A stretch of DNA of 64,000 nucleotides from Methanobacterium formicicum DSM 3637 (GTDB taxonomy: Archaea; Methanobacteriota; Methanobacteria; Methanobacteriales; Methanobacteriaceae). The notes below the pieces were generated by a model, which was not told the DNA's origin, searched no databases, and saw only the letters and a list, made by a program, of their open reading frames with translations. The stretch lies in contig NZ_AMPO01000001.1 of the NCBI RefSeq assembly GCF_000302455.1, positions 499,001-563,000 of the forward strand. Direction: 5' to 3'. The position numbers and the translations under genes are program-made. The stretch's first letter is position 1, and every line of letters starts with the position of its first letter. Shown piece after piece: positions 43,066 through 54,932 of this stretch.

Positions 43066-43752
43066 TTATTTCTCCTGGACGTAGTTTAACCCCAGATTTA
43101 TTAACAGGGCAATAATCAGAAGAATGATCCCCAGGGCTATGGAGAGCTCTACATTACCTTTGGATGTTTCTAAGGACATGGTGGTGGTTATAACACGGGT
43201 GTAACCTCTGATATTTCCCCCGATCATCATTGCAACTCCCACTTCGGATATAGCCCGGCCAAATCCCAGGATAAGTGCACCTAATAAGGCGTATTTAGCT
43301 TCGTGCATAATGGTCTTAATAGACTGAAATTCACTGGCCCCCAGGGATAATGAAAGATCTCTAATTTCATCCTTCACACCACTTAATGCCAGGATGGTGA
43401 AACCAGTTATAATTGGGAGTACAAGTAAAGTTTGGCCCATTATCATCCCTCCTGGTGTAAAAAGTAGGTGTAAATTACCTAATGGTCCCTGATTGGATAT
43501 TAACAGGAAAACCAGTAGGCCTATCAGGACAGTGGGCATGCTGTAAAGGGTCTGTATAATATTAATAATAGTTCTTTTCCCTCGAAACCTTCGAAAATGT
43601 ATGTATCCCCCTACAGGAACTGCAATTAAAGCGGCGATGACTGTGGATGTTATGGAGATATAGAGTGTTCTTAGGGTAATTTCCATCACTTCCGGATCTA
43701 AAGTTACCAGTAGATGGATTGCCTCAAAGAAAGCGTTTATTATCTCGTTCAC
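43066..43752 (-). CDS. tupB: Tungstate ABC importer, permease
   Basis: A 228-residue membrane protein with five or six helices and the ModB/TupB coupling motif EAKYALLGALILGFGRAISE. It begins with GTG 43752 behind GGTGGTTAA. It lies between tupA and tupC in one operon and should form the dimeric channel for tungstate. Length and sequence match the TupB/WtpB group. Confidence 0.9.
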   Translation of the reverse strand: MNEIINAFFEAIHLLVTLDPEVMEITLRTLYISITSTVIAALIAVPVGGYIHFRRFRGKRTIINIIQTLYSMPTVLIGLLVFLLISNQGPLGNLHLLFTPGGMIMGQTLLVLPIITGFTILALSGVKDEIRDLSLSLGASEFQSIKTIMHEAKYALLGALILGFGRAISEVGVAMMIGGNIRGYTRVITTTMSLETSKGNVELSIALGIILLIIALLINLGLNYVQEK

Positions 43753-43829
43753 TTAACCACCAAAAAAAGAATCATAATAGGGGATTAAGATTCCCCTAAA
43801 TAAAAAATTAACTATTTTTTTATCAGGTA

Positions 43830-44714
43830 CTATTTCGTTGGTTCGGGTTGTCCTGCCAGTGGTATGAATAACTGTTGGCCGTACTTTTCTTTACCGTAGT
43901 TCCCAACGATGGTCTGACCTTCCGTTGAAAGCACAAAGTCTACCCATTTCATTGATGCGTTGTAGTTCACATTGGAGAACTTCTCGGGGTTTACTGGGAT
44001 CATGGAATAGACGTTAAGAAGGTCTTTACCCTGTGTAACATATGGTACCAGAGTTATGTTGCCTTTGTATGCCAGGTATGTGCCTGAATCGGATAAGGTG
44101 TAGGCTGATTTTTCATTGGCTATATTTAGGGTGTCTCCCATTCCTTTACCTGATTCTATGTACCAGCTTTGTCCCTGGACAGTGGTGTTGTAGTTGGCTC
44201 CGCTCTTGTTCCAGAGTTGTATTTCCCTGGTATTAGTGCCGGAATTATCTCCCCGGGACACAAATTTAACTTGGTCTGGATTTGCTGCACCAGCAGCGCT
44301 GATCTTGGAAAATGCTTCGGTAGCGTTGGTTCCATTAATCTGGGCAGGGTCACTTGCGGGTCCTACAATATAGAAGTAATTGTAGGCAAATACATAGCGC
44401 TGGGTACCATAACCATCTTTTATGAATTGTTCTTCTTGGGTTTTGGAGTGAACCATTACCAGATCCACATCACCTTTTTTCCCGTATTCCAGGGCCTGCC
44501 CAGTACCGGCTGCAATAAACTGCACATCAATATTGGGATTTTGTTTTTCAAAAGCTGCTTCTAAAACAGGTAACAGACCAGTGTCTTCTAAGCTGGTGGT
44601 GGTAGCAATCTTAAGAGTTTGCTTCTGACCAAATCCGCTGAAAACAAGGCCTGCTATTGCTACAATTGCAATAATTATAACTACTAGCAATGCTATTTTT
44701 GTATTTCGCTCCAT
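43830..44714 (-). CDS. tupA: Tungstate-binding protein of ABC importer
   Basis: A 294-residue binding protein with one N-terminal helix and the TupA signature ATTTSLEDTGLLPVLEAAF, in which the threonine/serine cluster coordinates tungstate. Further family landmarks are AAGTGQALEYGKKGDVDLVM and VSRGDNSGTNTRE. TupA-type proteins bind tungstate far more tightly than molybdate. ATG 44714 follows AAAGGAGATT. A 24-bp inverted repeat covers the TATA box, so uptake is probably shut off when metal is plentiful. Confidence 0.92.
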   Translation of the reverse strand: MERNTKIALLVVIIIAIVAIAGLVFSGFGQKQTLKIATTTSLEDTGLLPVLEAAFEKQNPNIDVQFIAAGTGQALEYGKKGDVDLVMVHSKTQEEQFIKDGYGTQRYVFAYNYFYIVGPASDPAQINGTNATEAFSKISAAGAANPDQVKFVSRGDNSGTNTREIQLWNKSGANYNTTVQGQSWYIESGKGMGDTLNIANEKSAYTLSDSGTYLAYKGNITLVPYVTQGKDLLNVYSMIPVNPEKFSNVNYNASMKWVDFVLSTEGQTIVGNYGKEKYGQQLFIPLAGQPEPTK

Positions 44715-44748
44715 TTTTAATCTCCTTTAATAATTATAATTGTTATAT

Positions 44749-44772
44749 CGATTTGTATATATAATCATATCG
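44749..44772 (-). promoter_or_regulatory. ModE-box-like repeat on the tupABC promoter
   Basis: CGATTTGT-N8-TCATATCG: six of eight arm positions pair, and the spacer ATATATAA contains the TATA box on the minus strand. It ends 34 bases before the tupA ATG. Control of a tungstate importer by a ModE-type protein is the textbook arrangement, which makes this site the anchor for interpreting the others. Confidence 0.7.
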
Positions 44773-44808
44773 GTATATGAATTTAGCAAATTTTAGTATG
44801 TCTAACAG

Positions 44809-44860
44809 ATATGCTATTTTTAAAGCAGAATGAGTCATATTAGGTTATAATATGCTATTT
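44809..44860. repeat. Direct repeat between tupA and mop
   Basis: ATATGCTATTT occurs at 44809-44819 and 44850-44860, 41 bases apart (about four helical turns), upstream of the mop gene. It may be a binding site for an activator or chance in AT-rich DNA. Confidence 0.35.
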
Positions 44861-44975
44861 CAATCAGCATAATGTAATATAACTCGATATAAATGATTAG
44901 AATAGATCATAAAATTTATTTGTGTGTTTTAACATATAAACTGTTGATAAAAAATATCACTTCGGGGTGAAAGAT

Positions 44976-45185
44976 ATGAAAATAAGTGCCAGAAATGGGT
45001 TGAAAGGAAAAGTAGAAAAAGTAGAGGAAGGACCAATCACTGCTAATGTGAAAATAAAAATAGAGGCTCCTACTGAAATTACAGCAGTAATTACCAAAGA
45101 ATCAGTGAAAGATCTAAACATAAAAGTTGGGGATGATGTGGTGGCAATTATTAAAGCCACTGAAGTTATGGTTGGTAAAGAATAA
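44976..45185 (+). CDS. mop: Mop-type molybdate/tungstate-binding protein (single TOBE domain)
   Basis: A 69-residue molbindin: KISARNGLKGKVEKVEEG at the start and AIIKATEVMVGKE at the end are standard for one TOBE domain. Such proteins assemble as hexamers and store or buffer molybdate and tungstate in the cytoplasm. ATG 44976 follows GGGGTGA; a GTG at 44967 would place the binding site inside the gene. It is divergent from tupA and shares the intergenic control region. Confidence 0.92.
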   Translation: MKISARNGLKGKVEKVEEGPITANVKIKIEAPTEITAVITKESVKDLNIKVGDDVVAIIKATEVMVGKE

Positions 45186-45501
45186 TCTCTTGATTGATGT
45201 TTCATTCAAAATATTACGTCTAGAAACATCTAATTTTTTTTTTTACTTAAATCGTCATTTTAATGCTTTTAGTGCACTCAAATTACAAGAAAACCTCAAA
45301 TTTTAAGTTAACCTCAATTCTCAGATAATGTTTATGGAATATATTTAAAGATTTTTTATACATTTAAAGAATTTTTAGATTAAATTAGTTAAATTTTTAG
45401 TGCAATCTTTCTAAAAACAGGTTCAATTTTGACTAAAAAAGAAAAAAAGAAAGGAGGAAGAAATTGAATTTGTTGATTTTAGGAAGTATTGATATTTTGG
45501 G
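45186..45501. other. Convergent intergenic region between mop and the polyferredoxin gene
   Basis: No gene seen. A run of T at about 45233-45243 should end the mop transcript. AAAGAAAAAAAGAAAGG near 45436-45452 gives T-runs for the opposite strand. No operator-like symmetry noticed. Confidence 0.5.
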
Positions 45502-46506
45502 CTAATTTTCCAGAAGATCTGCCAATCTATTGGTCCATGATTTAGATTTTATATTTTCCAAATTCATGTTTTTCCTTTTAAGAACTATACCTTGTTGTGG
45601 GCATGCTTTAACACAGGCTCCGCAGAGGACGCAGAAAGTCGGATTAATAACGGATTTGCCTTCCACTATGCTGATGGCATTGCAGGGACAGACATCAGCG
45701 CATGCATGGCAAGAATCACCTTTGCAAGTGAAATCGTCTCTAACACATATCTCGCCTTCAAATGGTTTTGTAACTTCTGCAGCATCAACTGGGCATACTT
45801 CCTGGCACCATCCACATTTTATGCAAGTGTCATTGTCCAGGATTATGTCTCCTTTGATCTCTGCATTTGCAATTTCATCTCGTTCCATGCAGGTGGTACA
45901 AACGATTTTAATGGCATCAACAGGACAGGCACGTCTGCAAATACCACAGTAGATACATTTCGATTCATCGATATCAACTGAATTGGCAATGGATGGATTG
46001 ATGGAGTTGATATCGTTTCGATCCATGGTGATGGCCTCTGCAGGGCACATTTCTTCACATATTCCGCACTGGATACATTTTTCCTGATCAACTTCTGTTT
46101 CACCACGAACCAGTTCCTTCACTTCTGGCAGGGATCGCTGTAGGAATATGGCATCAGTGGGACAGGCAGTACTGCAGCGTCCGCAGTAGATGCATGTTTC
46201 AGAGTCAATGGAAGCATCATGAGTCCATAATGGGTAATTGTCCATTTCTTTGATATTTTTCCCATTGATATCTAGTTCTAATGCATCGAAAGGACATGAT
46301 GATGCGCATAGACCGCATAGACAGCAATCATTTTTGTTGATAGTCAAATAATCCATTTTAACTAATCCACGAGCTATGGGGAGCAATGGTCCCATTTTAA
46401 TCGCGGTGGTAGGGCAGACATCTGAACATATTCCACATCCTACACATTTTTCATTTTTATGAGTGAGGGAGCGAGTTTCCTTCCCTTCTCTTTCCACCGA
46501 GCTCAT
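45502..46506 (-). CDS. FwdF-like polyferredoxin (second copy)
   Basis: A 334-residue polyferredoxin with eight cysteine motifs, from CVGCGICSDVCP near residue 21 to CVLCGACVKACP near 287; the seventh is irregular (CKGDSCHACADVCP). It parallels FwdF of 3517-4572 along its whole length, including the CGWCQ-VCPVDAA segment. It follows a ferredoxin gene by five bases, so they form an operon with a ModE-like repeat on its promoter. It may serve a molybdenum formylmethanofuran dehydrogenase or link another electron source to Fwd. No catalytic subunit is nearby. Confidence 0.88.
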   Translation of the reverse strand: MSSVEREGKETRSLTHKNEKCVGCGICSDVCPTTAIKMGPLLPIARGLVKMDYLTINKNDCCLCGLCASSCPFDALELDINGKNIKEMDNYPLWTHDASIDSETCIYCGRCSTACPTDAIFLQRSLPEVKELVRGETEVDQEKCIQCGICEEMCPAEAITMDRNDINSINPSIANSVDIDESKCIYCGICRRACPVDAIKIVCTTCMERDEIANAEIKGDIILDNDTCIKCGWCQEVCPVDAAEVTKPFEGEICVRDDFTCKGDSCHACADVCPCNAISIVEGKSVINPTFCVLCGACVKACPQQGIVLKRKNMNLENIKSKSWTNRLADLLEN

Positions 46507-46510
46507 GTTA

Positions 46511-46702
46511 TCACGCTTTGCTTATGGCTTGGTTTGGGCAGTTTTGAATGCATAAATCGCAGTCATCACAGTTTTCTGGGACTAGAACTGGCTCATTGTC
46601 AACCTCTTTTATAGCGCCTTGTTCGCAAAGTTTAATACATAATCCTTCTCCAGGGCAGTCTGTGATTCCACCACATTTTTCTTTGTCAATAATTACAACC
46701 AT
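46511..46702 (-). CDS. Small ferredoxin, first of two near-identical copies
   Basis: A 63-residue ferredoxin with an irregular first cluster motif (CGGITDCPGEGLCIKLC) and a regular second (CDDCDLCIQNCP). It differs from the copy at 46893-47087 at only one or two residues, and the DNA is almost identical, so duplication is recent or conversion continues. ATG 46702 is preferred to the GTG three codons earlier. It is cotranscribed with the polyferredoxin that follows after five bases. Confidence 0.85.
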   Translation of the reverse strand: MVVIIDKEKCGGITDCPGEGLCIKLCEQGAIKEVDNEPVLVPENCDDCDLCIQNCPNQAISKA

Positions 46703-46741
46703 AAATTTCACTTCCCTTAATTTGTACTAGTAATCACTTGA

Positions 46742-46765
46742 CGATATGTATATATAAACATATGG
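46742..46765 (-). promoter_or_regulatory. ModE-box-like repeat on ferredoxin-polyferredoxin promoter
   Basis: CGATATGT-N8-ACATATGG: seven of eight arm positions pair, spacer ATATATAA overlapping the TATA box. It ends 39 bases before the ATG and is nearly the same as 47126-47149, so it may be part of the same duplication. Confidence 0.65.
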
Positions 46766-46892
46766 TTTTTATTCTGTAATGTACATATATGCTGATAGTT
46801 TCTTTCAGAAACTGAAATTCGAAAAATAAAAAAAATAATGGGGGAATTTCAATGAAATTTTATTTTTTTTGAAAAGTTATAGAAAATAAATA

Positions 46893-47087
46893 TTATTCAG
46901 CTTTGCTTATGGCTTGGTTTGGGCAGTTTTGAATGCATAAATCGCAGTCATCACAGTTTTCTGGGACTAGAACTGGCTCATTGTCAACCTCTTTTATAGC
47001 GCCTTGTTCGCAAAGTTTAATACATAATCCTTCTCCAGGGCAGTCTGTGATTCCACCACATTTTTCTTTGTCAATAATTATAACCAT
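46893..47087 (-). CDS. Small ferredoxin, second near-identical copy
   Basis: A 64-residue ferredoxin with the same two cluster motifs as the 46511 copy, one extra C-terminal residue and MVIIIDKEKCGG in place of MVVIIDKEKCGG. ATG 47087 has CGAGGTGAAATTT upstream; a longer frame to 47120 is not needed. It is a single-gene unit with its own perfect 24-bp repeat at the promoter. Confidence 0.85.
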   Translation of the reverse strand: MVIIIDKEKCGGITDCPGEGLCIKLCEQGAIKEVDNEPVLVPENCDDCDLCIQNCPNQAISKAE

Positions 47088-47125
47088 AAATTTCACCTCG
47101 TTATTTATTAGCATTATCACATTGA

Positions 47126-47149
47126 CGATATGTATATATAAACATATCG
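47126..47149 (-). promoter_or_regulatory. ModE-box-like repeat, perfect copy, on ferredoxin promoter
   Basis: CGATATGT-N8-ACATATCG: all eight arm positions pair, spacer ATATATAA. This is the best copy in the window. It is centred on the TATA box and ends 38 bases before the ATG. As I recall it, the E. coli modA operator has arms CGTTATAT and ACATAACG with the same 8-base spacer. Confidence 0.75.
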
Positions 47150-47265
47150 TTTATTTGCTCCAAGATATGTGGATATTTGATCTCCAATATAATTTAAAAA
47201 TAATGGCTTAGGTGACAGTTTAAAAACATTTTTAATTTAATCTATCTGTAAATGTTTTTAAAAAC

Positions 47266-47547
47266 TTAGTCATCCTTTGCTTCTATGGTACAGCACATAC
47301 CGTCAGGGCATTCGTGTTCCAGTTCCACCAGGAAGTCTTTCATTTTACCAACATCAATTGTGCTCAATCCTTTGATCATTTCGCTTTCTATTTCGATCTG
47401 CATAATCCCTTCATTATTGGTAACTACCTTCCCGGGGATATAACATCTTCCCAGTGATAACCTAACAGTATCGCCAGGTTTAACCTCTTCTTCAATGTAA
47501 TGGCAAATTTCATCGCAAGTAGCACATATTTGTTTGTTTTCTTTCAT
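47266..47547 (-). CDS. Small cysteine-containing protein of unknown function
   Basis: I do not recognise this 93-residue protein with confidence. It starts MKENKQICATCDEICHYIEE, continues with a short beta-rich part (VKPGDTVRLSLGRCYIPGKVV) and ends with a cysteine cluster (HECPDGMCCTIEAKDD). The cysteine pairs could bind a metal. There is no signal peptide or membrane helix. ATG follows GAGGTGA. It lies alone between the ferredoxin and the TrmO-like gene, on the opposite strand to the latter; its promoter has no ModE-like repeat. Confidence 0.7.
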   Translation of the reverse strand: MKENKQICATCDEICHYIEEEVKPGDTVRLSLGRCYIPGKVVTNNEGIMQIEIESEMIKGLSTIDVGKMKDFLVELEHECPDGMCCTIEAKDD

Positions 47548-47810
47548 AGTTCACCTCATTAATTCTTATAATTTGGATCTCATATCAAATCAAATTTGTG
47601 TATATGTTATAAGTATCTTACTTATTATACATTGAATACCAGTGATTATTGAATTTTAGCAACATGTGAGTTAAATTACTAGATTCTGCGCCTAAAACTT
47701 AATTGATGGATAAATTGGTTAGAAAACCATAAAAATCAACTAATATGGGTATTACCTTTTTATTTACATTCAATTTTTATTTAAATTAAGTTATTAAATG
47801 GTGATAAACC

Positions 47811-48302
47811 ATGGGACCCGTACAGTATAATCCAATTGGAATCATATATTCTCCCTTTAAAGAACTTCATGGGATGCCAATACAACCTGTTGGTGCCAGG
47901 GGAGTTAAAGGAACCATAAAACTTGAAAAAGACTATGAAACTGGTTTAAAAGATCTGGATGGATTTTCACACATCCTTCTCATCTACCATTTTCATCTAT
48001 GCAATGGTCATTCCTTGGAGGTAAAACCATTCCTGGATAAAGTAAAAAGGGGAATATTTGCTACAAGAGCTCCTAAACGGCCAAATCCCATTGGAATTTC
48101 GGTAGTTCGTCTGGAAAAGATTGAAGGGTCCACTTTACAAATCAGTAATGTGGATGTGGTTGATGGAACTCCCCTTCTGGATATAAAGCCATATATCCCT
48201 CATTTTGATATGGTTAAAGGAGAAAATATATTCATAGGATGGTTCAAGGATAAAAAGCACGAAGTTAAGGATAAAAAGTCTGATAAGCGATTTGTAGATT
48301 AA
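47811..48302 (+). CDS. TrmO/UPF0066-family SAM-dependent tRNA methyltransferase
   Basis: A 163-residue protein of the TrmO (YaeB/TsaA) family. It starts VQYNPIGIIYSPFKE and carries the signature ATRAPKRPNPIGISVVRLEK near residue 85, which binds S-adenosylmethionine in an unusual beta-barrel. Bacterial TrmO methylates t6A37 of tRNA-Thr; archaeal members are less studied. It lacks the C-terminal extension of E. coli TrmO. ATG follows GGTGAT. It is convergent with nrpR. Confidence 0.82.
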   Translation: MGPVQYNPIGIIYSPFKELHGMPIQPVGARGVKGTIKLEKDYETGLKDLDGFSHILLIYHFHLCNGHSLEVKPFLDKVKRGIFATRAPKRPNPIGISVVRLEKIEGSTLQISNVDVVDGTPLLDIKPYIPHFDMVKGENIFIGWFKDKKHEVKDKKSDKRFVD

Positions 48303-48389
48303 GTGGTTTGTAGATTAATGGCGAATGGGTTAATTAAAAATCAGGTAAAAATTATCAAGAAAAGATTTAAAGATGGGAGTTGTTCGAAC

Positions 48390-50087
<1,698 letters not shown>

Positions 50088-50352
50088 CTATTCACCCTTC
50101 TATTTTAGTATCAGTAAAATTCTTTAGTTTTAATGAAATCTTATTTCTATTTTATAATAATCCTAGTTTTTTATGAATTCTAGTATTTTAATCCAATTAT
50201 TAATTTAAGAATGTTATTTTTAATTATTGGGATTGATTTTAAATAGTTATGGTTAAAATTCGGGATGTGAAACTTCTGGATATCAGTGATTTGTGAATAT
50301 CAATGAGGGGGATGGTATGAAAATAAAAGAAAAAAAGAAATAATGAGAGGTT

Positions 50353-51737
<1,385 letters not shown>

Positions 51738-51928
51738 TGTTTGTGGATAGTGACAACCATAATTATTAGATGGCAATTTCATTCAGCATTAACTGACAAT
51801 TTCATTCAGCGCAATGAATTACGACATATAACATATTTGTTCCCGGCTCATGACATTATACTATTTTTGTGGCGGGGACATCTTAAAAATCCTTTTTAAA
51901 TTAAATTGGAATATTTTTTTTTAAAAAA

Positions 51929-52324
51929 TTAACCTTTGGTGCCATTTATGAATTCAACAGTGGCTGTGCTTATTTTTTCACCGCTGGATGAAGTTAACCA
52001 TGCATCATAATCAGTATAATCATGTGCTGGTACTTTTGGTAGTGTTATTTTAGTTTTGGAGATTACTTCTTTTTTAGCATTGTATCCAGTAACTGTTAAG
52101 TTAACAGAGCTGTAGTTCTGGGCAGCTCTGTTTTCTACCATACCATTTACATGATAAGAATTGTTATTGCTGGAGTCAACGTTAACTGTATATTGAATTA
52201 TGTCTGCCTTACTGTTATTATTCTGATTAATGAGATTTTTCATGTCGAAAGTACATCCACTGGTCATTACAATTGATATTACAATAATAAAGCTCACAAG
52301 TAGCACTGATTGTCGAGATAACAT
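51929..52324 (-). CDS. Small secreted lipoprotein-like protein with FxLYD-type domain
   Basis: A 131-residue protein with a signal sequence ending VMTSGCTF, which resembles a lipobox. The mature part reads YHVNGMVENRAAQNYSSVNL and continues as one beta-sandwich, like FxLYD-domain proteins. It is probably held at the outer face of the membrane. It lies between glnA and the E1-like gene with its own flanks. No function can be assigned. Confidence 0.65.
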   Translation of the reverse strand: MLSRQSVLLVSFIIVISIVMTSGCTFDMKNLINQNNNSKADIIQYTVNVDSSNNNSYHVNGMVENRAAQNYSSVNLTVTGYNAKKEVISKTKITLPKVPAHDYTDYDAWLTSSSGEKISTATVEFINGTKG

Positions 52325-52583
52325 TAAAACACCTTATTCTTTATTTGAAAGTAACACATTAATTCATGTTTGAGCGTACGTTTTAACGTGGAATTAAAAT
52401 TTTTAAAGAGGAATTAAAGTTATTACTCTTTAATCATGTTCTTATATATTAATTAATATTAATTAAGACATTTATACTATCAAATGTAGATTATAACTCT
52501 TGTTTTTCCACATTGCACTGGTTTTACTTGAACTGTACTGTTTCTAGGGCTATGTGGGTCAATAAATACAGGGATGTGATTAA

Positions 52584-53336
52584 TTAAAAACGAACTACTG
52601 AAAATGCTTCTTCTTTCATTAAATCAAACATCAGCACACGAGGGGCCATAATAGGGCTTCCTTTACCAGTAATTAGTTTAACAGCTTCAAAAGCCTGGAG
52701 ACATCCCACTATGTTGGGCACTGGCCCAATTACTGGTGGAACTTCTTTACTGAGGTTTGAAACCTTTGAGCGTGTTTCATCGCTTAATTCTTTGCCCTGG
52801 GAGGGTAATTTAAATAATTCTTCGTAAGACGGTGTTGAACTGTTAAAAACAGTAACCTGGCCCATGGTGCCGTGTATTGCTCCATGGATGAATGGAATGT
52901 CTAATTTTTCACTGCACCGGCTCACAATAATGCGGGTTAAAAGGTTGTCCAGTGCGTCAATGATGATTTGACTTCCGTTTAATATTTTTAAAACGTTTTT
53001 ATCATTTAACTCCTGGTTAAATGCTTCAACTTCTATGGTGGGGTTGATGGATTCCAGTCTCTTTTTGGTTATTTCTGTTTTTGATCTTCCCACGCTTTCC
53101 CGACTGCTCATTAACTGCCGATTTATATTTGATAAGTCAAAAACGTCTTTATCAACTATTCGAAGCTTTCCAACTCCTATTCTGGCCAGCATTTCAGTGG
53201 TGGCTCCACCTATGCCTCCACAACCAATGACCGTAATCTGGGAGTTTAAAAGGTTCAACTGTTCTGCTTCACTGATAATTCCCTTTTGCCGGTCTAACAT
53301 TTCCCAATAACTTTTTGCTTCCTGTTCATCAGGCAT
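52584..53336 (-). CDS. E1-like adenylyltransferase of the ThiF/MoeB/HesA family
   Basis: A 250-residue protein with the nucleotide-binding loop VIGCGGIGGATTEMLARIGVG near residue 32, DKDVFDLSNINRQL with the adenylating arginine, and IIDALDNLLTR. These enzymes adenylate the C-terminal glycine of small sulfur carriers such as MoaD, ThiS or SAMPs. The zinc-binding CxxC pairs of E. coli MoeB are absent. A frame up to 53429 exists, but ATG 53336 has GGTG in front and fits the family. Either molybdopterin or tRNA thiolation is possible. Confidence 0.82.
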   Translation of the reverse strand: MPDEQEAKSYWEMLDRQKGIISEAEQLNLLNSQITVIGCGGIGGATTEMLARIGVGKLRIVDKDVFDLSNINRQLMSSRESVGRSKTEITKKRLESINPTIEVEAFNQELNDKNVLKILNGSQIIIDALDNLLTRIIVSRCSEKLDIPFIHGAIHGTMGQVTVFNSSTPSYEELFKLPSQGKELSDETRSKVSNLSKEVPPVIGPVPNIVGCLQAFEAVKLITGKGSPIMAPRVLMFDLMKEEAFSVVRF

Positions 53337-53448
53337 AAATACACCAAAATAACCATTCATAATTCTTTTTAGATACAGTTTTAGTCTGGTGTTGTTTATG
53401 TTTAATGTTTTTGGAGTTTTAATAACCAAAAACTATATATAAAAAAAT

Positions 53449-53477
53449 GATATATCATAATTATATATATCATAATT
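53449..53477. repeat. Two copies of ATATATCATAATT upstream of a small membrane-protein gene
   Basis: The 13-base sequence occurs at 53450-53462 and 53465-53477, followed by CGATATAC. It lies in the promoter region of the 53507 gene and could be a binding site. Confidence 0.4.
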
Positions 53478-53506
53478 CGATATACTATTTGGAGGTAACT
53501 CAACTC

Positions 53507-53692
53507 ATGGAAAACATGGTAAATGGTATCAAATCATACTTTAAAGACAGGAAAAACAGGATAGTTCACGCTTTAACTGGAATTTCAATGTTAACATTAA
53601 CATTGTTTGATTCAATAAACCCTTACGTCCGGGTAGGTGTTTTTGCAGGTGCAGTGGGCTTCAACCTATTGAGGATGAGATATTTGGGTTAG
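53507..53692 (+). CDS. Small membrane protein, first of a tandem pair
   Basis: A 61-residue protein: a basic amphipathic N-terminus (NGIKSYFKDRKNRIVHALTG) followed by two hydrophobic segments and the conserved end NPYVRVGVFAGAVGFNLLRM. It is paralogous to the protein at 53838. ATG 53507 follows GGAGGTAAC; ATG 53516 is an alternative. No family known to me. It is too small for an enzyme and may be a regulatory or toxin-like membrane peptide. Confidence 0.65.
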   Translation: MENMVNGIKSYFKDRKNRIVHALTGISMLTLTLFDSINPYVRVGVFAGAVGFNLLRMRYLG

Positions 53693-53837
53693 TATACTAA
53701 AAGAAGTAGATTTATGTGGTTGAAATTTATTTGAATTGAATTAATGCGAATATTACATTGAATCAATATTACAAGTGAATATATTACTTCATGAATTGAG
53801 GTTAATAAATTAATGAACTGAGAGGAGTTTAAAAAGC

Positions 53838-54020
53838 ATGAATCGTGTTATTAAAGGATTAAGAGCTTATCTAACTGATTGGAAAAACCTTTTAACCCAT
53901 AGTATTGTGGGCGTGGTCATATTATTAATTGCTCTTTTTGCCCCAGTGAGTCCCTACATCAGAATTGCATTTGTAGGGGTGGTAGTTGCATTCAACGTCA
54001 TCAGGATGAGATACACGTAA
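53838..54020 (+). CDS. Small membrane protein, second of a tandem pair
   Basis: A 60-residue paralogue of the preceding protein: both share the order basic helix, KN-x-HS/A-x-G, two hydrophobic segments, SPYIRI and a final RMRY. ATG follows GAGAGGAG. The two genes are 145 bases apart and each has its own ribosome binding site. Conservation of the ends RMRYLG and RMRYT argues that both are real. Confidence 0.65.
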   Translation: MNRVIKGLRAYLTDWKNLLTHSIVGVVILLIALFAPVSPYIRIAFVGVVVAFNVIRMRYT

Positions 54021-54189
54021 TTGGTGTGATTATAATCGATTGAGGTGATATAACTACTGATCTGTGAAGTATGAAAATACAGATCATTTAAGAAAAAAAT
54101 CATTTAAGAAAAATAACAAAGAATAATATGGAATAAATCTTGATGGTCACTTTGAATAAATGGATGGTTATTTTAGTAGGAGGGATTTT

Positions 54190-54480
54190 ATGGACCAGTT
54201 TGAATTAGCCCTGGAAAAAATGTCTCAAATGCCAGAAGAGCAGTTTAACCAATTAATTGACATGGAAAAGAAAAAGATTTGCATATGCCAAACCTGTCCA
54301 ACATATAACCAGTGTATGACTGAAAATAATGAAGCATTATTTTGTATTTTAGGTAAAAGTAACTGTGAAGTTGATCAGGTAGAATGTATTTGTTCCCAGT
54401 GTCCTGCCCACAGTAATTTTGAAATGAAACATGAATTGTACTGCACTGAAGGTTCTGAAAAAGAACAACGTTTGAAATGA
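54190..54480 (+). CDS. Cysteine-rich DUF2769-like protein
   Basis: A 96-residue protein with two cysteine clusters: CICQTCPTYNQC near residue 35, then FCILGKSNC, and CICSQCPAHSNF near 67. The CPTY pattern matches DUF2769 proteins of methanogens. It may bind a metal; the role is unknown. ATG 54190 follows TAGGAGGGATTTT. The open frame continues to 54160 but has no ribosome binding site there. Confidence 0.7.
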   Translation: MDQFELALEKMSQMPEEQFNQLIDMEKKKICICQTCPTYNQCMTENNEALFCILGKSNCEVDQVECICSQCPAHSNFEMKHELYCTEGSEKEQRLK

Positions 54481-54683
54481 TTATAAATAATTATTTTTTT
54501 ATTTAATGGTTTTTGAGGATAGAAATAGAGTTTTGTTAATAGGATTGAGTGTTTTATAGGATACTTTGGACTGTTTTTAGTTAAAAGATTCAACTCTTTT
54601 TAGATAACAAAATATTTTTTTAGATAACAATATATTTGAAAAAATTCCTGAAAATTAGGAATACATTAAAATAGTGATAATAA

Positions 54684-54798
<115 letters not shown>

Positions 54799-54932
54799 GC
54801 TTATATCCTGTTCATTCTCATCTAATTTAAAGTTTTCTATAGGAAGAATGAGCATACTTATTCTATGAATTGCTTATATTTAATAATCACTTTTATGTTT
54901 TCAGTACTTATTGTGTTTTCAGGTGAATAAAA

